This document shows, in pieces, positions 1 to 6,493 of a stretch of 18,884 nt of DNA; the stretch's first letter is position 1, and every line of letters begins with the position of its first letter. Origin of the DNA: an uncultured Bacillota bacterium (GTDB taxonomy: Bacteria > Bacillota_I > Bacilli_A > Izemoplasmatales > UBA1188); NCBI GenBank assembly GCA_937907585.1, contig CALCVH010000043.1, positions 1 through 18,884 on the forward strand, written 5' to 3'. The translations under genes were made by a program, and so were the position numbers. Below the pieces are notes generated by a model. The model was not told where the DNA came from. It did no database searches and saw only the letters and a program-made list of their open reading frames with translations.

Positions 1-1139
1 ACTGGAGCTTGGTCTATAGTATCTTGAACAGACACGTGGTTCTTTATAATATCACTAATCTTAGTTCTTAGTTGATAGCTCATAGTTACAGTTTCTGGCG
101 CAGTTATTGTAGGAGCGTCCGTATCTCTATAATAGATGGTGATATCCTTATCTGTCCTATTTCCTGATGAATCCTCTAATCTTAATGTTAAAGGAGTTAC
201 AGTAGGCTGAGTTACACTTGATGGATAGCTTCCTACTATAGTTATTGCCTGTGGCTGCATCGTATCATATCCATCATATGTCTCATATTGATTCTTTATC
301 ATCTGGTCGGTTACTGTTTCACCAATCGAAAAATAGAGTTTATCAGGACCTGTTATTGTTGGAAAATCCCTATCAACAACTTTAATAAAGAAATGACCTG
401 TTGTAGTATTTTGTCCATCAGAAACAGAACATTCAACTCTATATTTACCAGTTATATTCTTATTTGTTAGATATGTACCAGCTTCTACAACTAGGCTTCT
501 CTTTAAGTCTCCAAGATAACCATCTGAACAATATACCATCTCAACGATTTCCTCTTTCGTTAATGGAGCGTCATATGAGACTTCAATTATAGGACATTCA
601 TTCTTAGATAAATCAAATACTCCAGTATGAGGATAGAACTCTTCAAATTCATCAGCTATATCATCCCCTGAGAAAATCATAATTCTTCCTTCATTTTCTA
701 AGAAGTCATCTTCAAAGTCAGCGATATATAAAACCTTAAACGAAAAAGCGTTAGATGGAATATCATCTACCATGATAGTTCCGCAAATAGTGCCTGAGCT
801 ATCATTTTGAAGTTCACCATCATTTCCAAAACTTACTCCTATAGAAACCATATCGATATCAAAAAACTCCACAGCTACAACATCTGGTTCAATTGGTCTT
901 GCCCAGTTAAAGTATACCTGGAAATAAAGAGGCTTTGTCGTATCAGGGAGATAAATATTGTTTGGTGTTGAATAGCGAGTCTGGTCTCCAACCAAGTTAG
1001 TAGGATCTAGTAAGTTCATTCCACCAGCGTAAGATAGTTGGATGACAGTGTCTGCTTTAGTTTCTCTAAAATTTTGAACGAAAATAAAAGAGAATGTTAA
1101 TGCGATTGTGGCTAATGCCAATAAAAATTTTCTTTTCAT
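1..1139 (-). CDS. Secreted protein with Ig-like/cadherin-like repeats (3' end outside window)
   Basis: The reading frame is open from an ATG at 1139 to the left edge (379 codons seen, no stop), so the C-terminus is missing. The start is supported by GAGGGGTG just upstream (1145-1152). Residues 1 to about 26 form a signal peptide: basic MKRK, a hydrophobic core, then a likely cut near ETKA/DTV. The next ~200 residues are acidic and Gly/Asp-rich with no motif I recognise. Two later segments share the pattern D-x-D/R-x-P-T-I-T-x-P followed by a beta-rich stretch (DNA roughly 60-125 and 310-375), about 85 residues apart, as in tandem bacterial Ig-like domains of surface proteins. The protein is probably exported and may be cell-wall or membrane anchored by the unseen end. 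It lies 58 bp after the DHH genes with no convincing terminator between them, so read-through is possible. Function unknown. Confidence 0.85.
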   Translation of the reverse strand, partial: MKRKFLLALATIALTFSFIFVQNFRETKADTVIQLSYAGGMNLLDPTNLVGDQTRYSTPNNIYLPDTTKPLYFQVYFNWARPIEPDVVAVEFFDIDMVSIGVSFGNDGELQNDSSGTICGTIMVDDIPSNAFSFKVLYIADFEDDFLENEGRIMIFSGDDIADEFEEFYPHTGVFDLSKNECPIIEVSYDAPLTKEEIVEMVYCSDGYLGDLKRSLVVEAGTYLTNKNITGKYRVECSVSDGQNTTTGHFFIKVVDRDFPTITGPDKLYFSIGETVTDQMIKNQYETYDGYDTMQPQAITIVGSYPSSVTQPTVTPLTLRLEDSSGNRTDKDITIYYRDTDAPTITAPETVTMSYQLRTKISDIIKNHVSVQDTIDQAP

Positions 1140-1197
1140 TTTTTCACCCCTCACATAATACATACTCAAGAAGTGCCAAAAATTAGAAAAAATTTTT

Positions 1198-2136
1198 TTA
1201 TTTTTTTAATAATTCGTCATAAGCAGCTAAAATTTGGTCTACCGTATCATAGTCTTTTACAACGATTCCACTAGCGTTTGCGTGACCACCGCCCCCAAAT
1301 TTATTAGCTATTTCATTAATTGCGATACCTATAGATCTAACTCTACATCTAATTTCATCTTTTTTGTATTCATTAATTAAAATCCAAATCGGATGATCTT
1401 TGATGTTGCCTAGACAATTAACCATATTAGATGCTTCATCATATTCTACATCGTATTCTTCTCTTACTTCAGGAGTTATCTTTATATAAAGAACTCCATT
1501 AGGTGTAGATTTAATGTTTTGTTCAACATATCCTTTAAATCTTACTTCTTCAAAAGATGATTCATCTAATTTATTTAATATTGTTTGCGCATCGAGCCCA
1601 CAATCATACATCATCCCAACCTTTTTCATAGTATCACCAGTAACTCCAGAATATTTAAATCTTCCAGAATCGGTTACTATACCAGTAAATAAGGCTTCAA
1701 TTCCAAGTTTCGATATTGTTGCTTTAGGGAAGTTTAAGAAAAAATCAAAAATCATTTCTGCACAAGCGCATTTTTCTTCTTCAACAAAATTTATATATCC
1801 AAAAGGTTCTAAATTTGGATGATGATCAATTTTTATAATTCTTGTTGCGTTATTTAATCTAGTATCATTAGCTCTGCTTTTAGACGCATTATCTACAGAG
1901 ATAACTAAAGAATCTAAAAACTCGCTATCTTCTGCAGTATCGCTTTTTCCTAAAAAATCTAGGTAAGATACGTTTTCATGAAGAGCTTTAACACTTTTAT
2001 TTGGAAAAGTTGATTTAATTATCTCTCTTAATCCAATTGCGCTTCCTACACAATCTCCATCCGCTCTAATATGAGTGGTAATTAAAATTTTGTCATTCTT
2101 TTTTATTTCATTATAAATTTGTTTATAAATGTTCAT
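1198..2136 (-). CDS. DHH/DHHA1 family phosphoesterase (NrnA-like), second of a tandem pair
   Basis: This is a 312-residue cytosolic protein with the full set of DHH/DHHA1 motifs. H22-x3-D26-x-D28 is followed by GS, the second metal aspartate is in SVD (D82), D104-H105-H106 is the name-giving motif, GIVTDSGRF lies mid-protein, and GGGGH(A)NASG (H285) is the DHHA1 substrate-binding loop. Family members such as NrnA degrade 2-5 nt RNA fragments or pAp, and others hydrolyse pApA/c-di-AMP; the sequence does not decide which. The ATG at 2134-2136 lies inside the end of the upstream DHH gene (14-nt overlap). GAGGAG within that gene serves as ribosome binding site, so the two are translated from one transcript. 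All metal ligands are present and an active enzyme is expected. Confidence 0.93.
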   Translation of the reverse strand: MNIYKQIYNEIKKNDKILITTHIRADGDCVGSAIGLREIIKSTFPNKSVKALHENVSYLDFLGKSDTAEDSEFLDSLVISVDNASKSRANDTRLNNATRIIKIDHHPNLEPFGYINFVEEEKCACAEMIFDFFLNFPKATISKLGIEALFTGIVTDSGRFKYSGVTGDTMKKVGMMYDCGLDAQTILNKLDESSFEEVRFKGYVEQNIKSTPNGVLYIKITPEVREEYDVEYDEASNMVNCLGNIKDHPIWILINEYKKDEIRCRVRSIGIAINEIANKFGGGGHANASGIVVKDYDTVDQILAAYDELLKK

Positions 2137-3070
2137 ATCTATCTAGCTCCTCATTTACATCTTTGATGATTTTTAAATAATCATCTCCAACTTTTATTCT
2201 ACATCCACACGCTAACTGATGTCCACCACCATCATATTTTTTCGCAACATTTAATATAGGAATTTCTTTACTTCTAAATTCAACATACACTGTTTCATTA
2301 TCATCAGCAACAGTAAAGTTAATAAACGCATCAACTCCTTCTATATTTGATAATAATCCAACGCATCCTCTTGATGAAAAGCTATATGATACATGGTATT
2401 TATCTCTAGTTTCTTTTGTAACATAGTTATACGCTACCCTTCCATTCACTTTAAATGAAGATAAAATATATCCTCTAAAATACTTTTCTTCCTTCTTTTC
2501 ATCTTTCTGCATAATTTTATAGATATTTATGATATCAGCTCCCGCATCTATCAACAATTCGCACATTTTAAATGTATTTGATGTAGTTCCTTTATATAAA
2601 AATCTATTAGAATCACCAACTATTCCAAGATATAGACAATCCGCAGATTCTTTAGTAATCTTTATTTTATTTTCGTATAAGAATTCAGTAACTAGTTCTG
2701 CAGCACTAGAATATTCGCTCTTAATCACAACTAAATCTCCAACATCAGGATCATTTTCATGGTGATCTAAAACGCATACCATATCCGCAAGTAAATAATT
2801 CTCATCATACATCAGTGCTTTACAAGATGTATCAACAACTATTACTAATGAGTGTAAATAATCTGTAGAACTTAACACGTCCATCTTCTTTTCAAATAGA
2901 TTATTAGAATTTTCATCACCTGAAACATATATTTCTTTTTTAGGAAAAGCATTCTTTAATGCGTAATATAGTCCTAGTTGTGATCCATATGCATCATAGT
3001 CAGGATTCTTATGTCTTAATATAATAATTTTGTTGTATTTATTAATTTCTTTTAATATCTTTTTAAACAT
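2123..3070 (-). CDS. DHH/DHHA1 family phosphoesterase (NrnA-like), first of a tandem pair
   Basis: This protein has 315 residues from the ATG at 3068-3070. That start is chosen because AAGAGGT sits 7 nt upstream. An in-frame ATG at 3112 would need an mRNA that includes the promoter -10 region, so the longer 329-residue form is unlikely. Motifs are H20-x3-D24-x-D26-x2-GS, D80 in VVD, D102-H103-H104, GIVGDSNRF and a C-terminal GGGHQLACG loop. It is a paralogue of the next gene and shares the NrnA-like fold (nanoRNA/pAp or cyclic-dinucleotide product hydrolysis). It is the first gene of the unit, behind a near-consensus SigA promoter with a palindrome at the transcription start. Both paralogues keep all metal ligands, so neither looks decayed. 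Confidence 0.92.
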   Translation of the reverse strand: MFKKILKEINKYNKIIILRHKNPDYDAYGSQLGLYYALKNAFPKKEIYVSGDENSNNLFEKKMDVLSSTDYLHSLVIVVDTSCKALMYDENYLLADMVCVLDHHENDPDVGDLVVIKSEYSSAAELVTEFLYENKIKITKESADCLYLGIVGDSNRFLYKGTTSNTFKMCELLIDAGADIINIYKIMQKDEKKEEKYFRGYILSSFKVNGRVAYNYVTKETRDKYHVSYSFSSRGCVGLLSNIEGVDAFINFTVADDNETVYVEFRSKEIPILNVAKKYDGGGHQLACGCRIKVGDDYLKIIKDVNEELDRYEHL

Positions 3071-3082
3071 AAAAAATACCTC

Positions 3083-3100
3083 TTCCCTTAAATAAGGGAA
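3083..3100. promoter_or_regulatory. Perfect palindrome at the DHH operon transcription start (candidate operator)
   Basis: TTCCCTTA-AA-TAAGGGAA has 8-bp perfect arms and a 2-bp centre. It lies directly downstream of the -10 box at 3103-3108 and covers the predicted +1 (about 3096). The 2-nt centre is too small for a good RNA hairpin, and the transcript would carry only part of it, so a dimeric repressor site is more likely than an RNA element. The inner arm abuts the AAGAGG ribosome binding site. The regulator is unknown. Confidence 0.55.
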
Positions 3101-3102
3101 TA

Positions 3103-3131
3103 AGTATAACATATAAAAATAATGATGTCAA
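3103..3131 (-). promoter_or_regulatory. SigA-type promoter for the DHH pair
   Basis: The -35 is a perfect TTGACA (3126-3131) and the -10 is TATACT (3103-3108), with a 17-bp spacer. TG one base upstream of the -10 gives an extended -10. This is one of the best promoter matches in the window. The predicted start is near 3096, giving a leader of about 25 nt. Confidence 0.8.
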
Positions 3132-3161
3132 AAATAAAGATAATGTATCTATAAAAAATAC

Positions 3162-3190
3162 TTGAATACTCACATGAATAGAACTATCAT
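3162..3190 (+). promoter_or_regulatory. Candidate SigA promoter for the small plus-strand locus
   Basis: TTGAAT (3162-3167), a 17-bp spacer and TATCAT (3185-3190) read toward the 30-codon ORF at 3321. The predicted +1 is 3197, exactly the first base of an 8-bp hairpin. It is back to back with the DHH promoter, the two -35 boxes being about 30 bp apart. Confidence 0.5.
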
Positions 3191-3196
3191 ATAAAT

Positions 3197-3250
3197 GTAG
3201 ATTGTTTACAATCTGCAAAATTAGTGATTATCTTTTGATTTTTCACTAAT
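3197..3250 (+). promoter_or_regulatory. Structured 5' leader (two hairpins) of the small plus-strand locus
   Basis: Hairpin 1 has an 8-bp stem, GTAGATTG (3197-3204) with CAATCTGC (3209-3216), one G-U pair and loop TTTA; it starts at the predicted 5' end of the RNA. Hairpin 2 has an 8-bp perfect stem, ATTAGTGA (3220-3227) with TCACTAAT (3243-3250), and a 15-nt loop. It ends immediately before the AGGAGGGGCGAC segment. Consecutive stems in such an AT-rich spacer suggest a selected RNA structure. I do not recognise a known riboswitch. Confidence 0.45.
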
Positions 3251-3266
3251 AGGAGGGGCGACCTAA

Positions 3267-3337
3267 ATATATAAATATCTTATTGAATTATCATTAGATA
3301 GTCATATAAGGGGGTTGCTTATGATATATAAATATCT
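3267..3337 (+). repeat. Direct repeat, one copy at the start codon of the 30-codon ORF
   Basis: ATATATAAATATCT occurs at 3267-3280 and again at 3324-3337, 57 bp apart. The second copy follows the ATG directly and encodes the first codons; the first copy lies in the leader. Both are low-complexity AT sequence, so chance is a real alternative. In the fst/par type I system, direct repeats in the leader and at the initiation region are used for antisense pairing. Confidence 0.4.
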
Positions 3338-3413
3338 AGTTATATTAAATCTAGTATTATCTATAATATCAAACGCTATCTCTATTATTCTTAAAAGCAA
3401 TAAAAAAAGATAG
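3321..3413 (+). CDS. Small hydrophobic peptide with basic tail (candidate type I toxin)
   Basis: This 30-codon ORF has AAGGGGG 6 nt before the ATG and ends in TAG (3411-3413). The peptide begins MIYKYLVILNLVLS, has a continuous hydrophobic stretch over residues 5-24 (one predicted membrane helix) and ends in KSNKKR. Short single-helix peptides with a lysine/arginine-rich tail are typical of membrane-acting type I toxins such as the Fst, TxpA/BsrG and Ldr/TisB groups. I see no specific signature of any one of these. Context supports a real gene: its own promoter, a structured leader, complementary segments on both sides, and a strong terminator at 3505-3541. It could instead be a small membrane regulator or a chance ORF in a structured RNA. 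Confidence 0.5.
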   Translation: MIYKYLVILNLVLSIISNAISIILKSNKKR

Positions 3414-3504
3414 TTAGACACTTCCAAGTCGCCCCATCCACCATTATATTACAACAATAATTTGTTATTGTAAAGTAAAATCTTACTGAATTAATATGCT
3501 AGAT

Positions 3505-3541
3505 AAAAGGACTGTTTGTCGTAATTTCAAACAGTCCTTTT
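3505..3541. terminator. Strong bidirectional terminator (small locus / tRNA-Thr unit)
   Basis: A 14-bp perfect stem, AAAAGGACTGTTTG (3505-3518) with CAAACAGTCCTTTT (3528-3541), and a 9-nt loop. On the plus strand it is followed by AAATATTTTT and ends the small-ORF transcript. On the minus strand it ends in TTTT and closes the HAD-tRNA transcript. Two convergent units share it. Confidence 0.85.
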
Positions 3542-3566
3542 AAATATTTTTCAGTTTTAATAAGTG

Positions 3567-3639
3567 TGCCAGAAACGGGACTTGAACCCATATTTGGTGT
3601 TTACGAGACACCTGTACTAACCAGTTATACGATCCCGGC
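3567..3639 (-). tRNA. tRNA-Thr (anticodon CGT)
   Basis: A 73-nt cloverleaf. Acceptor GCCGGGA pairs with TTCTGGC (two G-U pairs) and the discriminator is A. The D arm is GTAT/GTAC with A14, G18G19 and A21. The anticodon stem GGTGT/ACACC encloses loop CTCGTAA, giving CGT, which reads ACG (Thr). The variable loop has 4 nt; the T arm is ATGGG-TTCAAGT-CCCGT. CCA is not encoded (CAC follows). The gene lies 17 bp after the HAD phosphatase gene and before a strong terminator, so it may be cotranscribed with it. A TG-A-TAGAAT extended -10 at 3647-3655 would start RNA at 3640, but has no clear -35. Confidence 0.93.
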
Positions 3640-3656
3640 CCAATATATTCTATCAC

Positions 3657-4475
3657 TTATTCCTGCATATCTCTTAACTTTTCTTGAAGTTCAATAGACT
3701 CTAAAATAATTTTAATAAGATTCTCAAGTTCAGAGCCTGATTTAAAATCGCTTTTTACCGCATAATTAACTCTGTTATCCTGCAATAATTGTAGTGCTTT
3801 ATCCTTTTTTCCTTTTGGATATACGCTAATTGCGGTTCCGCCTTTTTCTTTAACTAATGTCATACAAGGAATATCGGTGATTCCATCACCAATATATATC
3901 ATATTTCTAAATTCAACATGTTTCTTTTCTATTCTCTGGTTAACTTGTTCATCATTAGTTAAATCAGTTGTTCCCTTACAGATTCTAAATAGATATTGTG
4001 TCTTTAAAGTATAGTTAACTATTGTTTTAGGCCAATACGCTACACCTTCATCATCATATAAGAATTCACATCCATATACCTGTTTAAATTCATCGTATAT
4101 AGGAGACCCTTCTAATATTTCTTTATTGCCACTAGAAATAATATAGTGTTCTAAGTTGATATTGTGGTCGCTTGCGAATTCATTTACTCTCTTAAACCAA
4201 GTGGTAACTCCTTCAAAGAATTTCATACCTTTCCCACAATGGTTTAGATATTCTTTAGTTAACTTGATTCCATGAGCTTTCGCTTCATCAATCATAACCT
4301 TCAAATAGCTTAATGTAGAATCCGTTCCATGGGTCTTGCTAAATTGTTCGCACTCCTTCCAAAACTCCGCTTCTCCCATGTTTAAGTTTGGGATAAACGC
4401 AAAAGACTGCATATCGTTAACAGCTAAAGTTTTATCAAAATCATAACATATCGCTACTACTGTTCTTTTATCCAT
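3657..4475 (-). CDS. HAD superfamily phosphatase (phosphoserine-phosphatase-like)
   Basis: A 272-residue cytosolic protein with the haloacid dehalogenase catalytic motifs. Motif I is D12-F-D14-K-T-L (nucleophile and acid/base), motif II is SSGN (114-117), a conserved lysine lies around 150-160, and motif III/IV is GDGITDIPCM (196-205), which coordinates Mg2+. The long helical insertion between motifs I and II (about 20-100) resembles the C1-cap PSP-like branch, which hydrolyses small phosphate monoesters. The substrate cannot be told from sequence. The ATG is preceded by AGGAGG (8-nt spacing). It has its own promoter just after the EAL gene and is followed by tRNA-Thr after 17 bp. Confidence 0.9.
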   Translation of the reverse strand: MDKRTVVAICYDFDKTLAVNDMQSFAFIPNLNMGEAEFWKECEQFSKTHGTDSTLSYLKVMIDEAKAHGIKLTKEYLNHCGKGMKFFEGVTTWFKRVNEFASDHNINLEHYIISSGNKEILEGSPIYDEFKQVYGCEFLYDDEGVAYWPKTIVNYTLKTQYLFRICKGTTDLTNDEQVNQRIEKKHVEFRNMIYIGDGITDIPCMTLVKEKGGTAISVYPKGKKDKALQLLQDNRVNYAVKSDFKSGSELENLIKIILESIELQEKLRDMQE

Positions 4476-4498
4476 AGTAAGATCCTCCTAGTATATAC

Positions 4499-4527
4499 AT
4501 AATATTACAAAACAATAAAAATATCAA
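4499..4527 (-). promoter_or_regulatory. SigA-type promoter for the HAD phosphatase (and probably tRNA-Thr)
   Basis: TTGATA (4522-4527), a 17-bp spacer and TATTAT (4499-4504) lie wholly in the 54-bp gap after the EAL gene stop, at normal distance from the HAD ribosome binding site. Confidence 0.65.
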
Positions 4528-4529
4528 AC

Positions 4530-6446
4530 TTATGCATTTCTAGTCTTAATAAATTCAACTAAATCTTTATCGCTAATAGGTCTAGAAAAATAAAATCCTT
4601 GTATATATTCACAATTTAATTCTTTGAATATGTTATATTCTTTTTCTGTTTCTACACCTTCAACGACTATTTCATAACCGATAGATTTAAATAGTTTTAT
4701 CGTATCAAACACAATCTTTTCCATCTTTTCATCTCCGATAGAATCAACGAAGGATTTATCAATTTTAATTATTGAGAATGGAATATCCATCATTCGTTTA
4801 ATATTTGAATATCCTGTTCCATAATCATCTAAAGATAATACAAACCCCATATTAACAAGCTCACTTATATTTTTAGTGATTATAGATAAATTGAATGCAT
4901 TTCTTGATTCAGTGATTTCAAAGATGATTTGTTTAGGAGATATATGATGTTTAGTAGTTATTTCAATAATTGATTTTGGAAGGAAAGGATTAAGTAATTG
5001 ATTAAAAGAAAGGTTCACTTCCATATATGATAAGCCATTATCTGAAAATTCTTTTGATTCCATAAACGCACAAGCTTTTTCAAGAACTATTAATCCTATT
5101 TCATTGATGGTGCCGTTGTTTTCTGCGGCGCTTACGATTAACTGTGGATTGATGTATCCATATTTATCGGTCTTTAATCTTAAAAGAGCTTCTACTGATT
5201 CTATTTTATCTCTTTGAATAGAATATATAGGTTGATAGAAAACTTCAAACTTATCATTCGCTAAAGCGTCTGTAATAATATCGTGGATTTCTGATTCAAT
5301 AATGAAATCATCATTAACATATAAATCTCTATAATCGTGATATGAACTCAACTTATCTTCATTGTTGTTCACAAATTCGATTAGGTTTATGAATCTTTCA
5401 ACAGAATCTATATCATCTGGAGTTCTTACTATGATGTTTTTGAAACTGATTGATGATTCAATAGCCTTGAATGTAATATCCATAAATATCTTATTAATTT
5501 CATTTATTAAGACATCTACTTTATTCTTACTATTTTCAATAAATGAGACTACATATAATCCTTTTCCTAGATAATATGGATTTGAGAATGTCAAAATCTT
5601 TCTACTATTATTTACGATTTTTTCAGATACTTCGTCACATATATCATACATTTCTTTAAAGCTGATGATAGATTTAATTGCATCATATCCTTCTATTTTA
5701 AATAGTACGTGTACATGTTTTTCTTTTGAAAATAATGCGAGTTTTAGATTGTTTTCAAATGATTGGAAGTTGTTTATACCTGTTTCGCTATGTTGACCAT
5801 TCTTATTAAAACACAACAACATTGAAGTTAATAAATTGATCGATGTTGAAAACATTTCCACAAGAAGGTTAGGTTTTACCGCAAGTTGGAAGATACTTGG
5901 AACTATAGTGATAACTGGGATCATAAGAAGCGCAAATTTATTTTTTCTTGTAAATATTTTTCTATATCTTATGACATAAGAGACACTTAGGAATAGATAT
6001 CCCCACCCTATTACGAATAGGACGCTCATTAAGAATCCTCTTGTATATATTCCATTTTCATCTATTTTAAACACAAAACCAGTTAAAGGATTAGTTAAGA
6101 CTAAGATAACAGATATTGTATATGGAATATAAAACAACATCTCAAAAGTTTTGTTTTTGCTTATTTGTTGAGTATTTTCTGTCATAAATATCATAAATAA
6201 CCCGCACATGAATCCAGATGTTATTCTAAAAAGGAAATAGAAAGTGTTATTTATATATAAAGTAATTCTTCCGACTTCAGTAAGGCTTCCTAGTATATCA
6301 AATATTGTGCACAAAAAAGAAACTAAAACAAACCAGAACAAAAGCCTTCCTGTTCTTCCTATATACATTTTTCTTATGAGTATTACAGTAAAAACAAATA
6401 TATTAATCGCCAATGCTGCATAATCAAAATATAATATGTAATTCAT
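4530..6446 (-). CDS. Membrane-bound EAL-domain c-di-GMP phosphodiesterase with degenerate GGDEF
   Basis: A 638-residue protein. Residues 1 to ~215 contain about seven membrane segments and probably form a sensor module. Residues ~225-370 sit where a GGDEF domain would be, but no GGDEF signature or diguanylate cyclase active site is visible. Residues ~385-635 are an EAL domain with its catalytic residues: E419 (VEALLRL), N478 (EVNLS), E510/E513 (FEITES), D540-D541 (LDDYGTGYS), K561/K564 (IIKIDKSF), E596/E599 (VEGVE), and QGFYFSRP (616-623). It should hydrolyse c-di-GMP to pGpG. GGAGG lies 5 nt before the ATG. The gene starts 37 bp after the DUF362 gene and its terminator, so it may have its own unidentified promoter. 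It is the natural counterpart of the cyclase at 13.9-15.0 kb. Confidence 0.93.
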   Translation of the reverse strand: MNYILYFDYAALAINIFVFTVILIRKMYIGRTGRLLFWFVLVSFLCTIFDILGSLTEVGRITLYINNTFYFLFRITSGFMCGLFMIFMTENTQQISKNKTFEMLFYIPYTISVILVLTNPLTGFVFKIDENGIYTRGFLMSVLFVIGWGYLFLSVSYVIRYRKIFTRKNKFALLMIPVITIVPSIFQLAVKPNLLVEMFSTSINLLTSMLLCFNKNGQHSETGINNFQSFENNLKLALFSKEKHVHVLFKIEGYDAIKSIISFKEMYDICDEVSEKIVNNSRKILTFSNPYYLGKGLYVVSFIENSKNKVDVLINEINKIFMDITFKAIESSISFKNIIVRTPDDIDSVERFINLIEFVNNNEDKLSSYHDYRDLYVNDDFIIESEIHDIITDALANDKFEVFYQPIYSIQRDKIESVEALLRLKTDKYGYINPQLIVSAAENNGTINEIGLIVLEKACAFMESKEFSDNGLSYMEVNLSFNQLLNPFLPKSIIEITTKHHISPKQIIFEITESRNAFNLSIITKNISELVNMGFVLSLDDYGTGYSNIKRMMDIPFSIIKIDKSFVDSIGDEKMEKIVFDTIKLFKSIGYEIVVEGVETEKEYNIFKELNCEYIQGFYFSRPISDKDLVEFIKTRNA

Positions 6447-6472
6447 CTAAACCTCCATTTTTTATAAACAAA

Positions 6473-6493
6473 AGAAGGCATACTTAGCCTTCT
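6473..6493 (-). terminator. Rho-independent terminator of the DUF362 gene
   Basis: On the minus strand AGAAGGC pairs with GCCTTCT (7 bp, 7-nt loop), followed by TTTGTTTATAAAAAA. The DUF362 stop codon TAA (6484-6486) lies in the loop, so terminator and coding end overlap. It is incomplete enough to allow some read-through into the EAL gene. Confidence 0.65.

Larger units (their letters stand above)
3252..3439 (+). other. Long-range complementary GC-rich arms flanking the 30-codon ORF
   Basis: GGGGCGAC (3255-3262) before the ORF is exactly complementary to GTCGCCCC (3428-3435) after it. GGA (3252-3254) can extend the pairing with TCC (3437-3439) across one bulged A (3436). That is up to 11 pairs of almost pure GC in a stretch that is otherwise very AT-rich. 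The left arm includes AGGAGG. Closing an mRNA by 5'-3' pairing is a known feature of several type I toxin mRNAs (hok class), where it delays translation. Confidence 0.5.

Noticed and set aside
288..470. 60-codon plus-strand ORF
   Set aside because: It is antisense to the well-supported secreted repeat protein (minus strand, signal peptide and ribosome binding site); no start signal of its own.
1141..1197. TGGCAC...TTGAG as a sigma-54 promoter, and the A7T6 run as a terminator, before the secreted repeat protein
   Set aside because: The spacing and the -12 GC element do not match sigma-54, and the A/T run has no loop or GC stem. No confident promoter or terminator is assigned there.
3071..3112. 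14-residue N-terminal extension of the first DHH protein
   Set aside because: It would start inside the promoter -10 region; the internal ATG at 3070 has a good ribosome binding site and begins the normal family N-terminus.
3452..3474. Stem around TTACAA...TTGTTATTGTAA as a terminator
   Set aside because: It needs a 3-nt bulge and has no T-tract after it; the real terminator is the 14-bp stem at 3505-3541.
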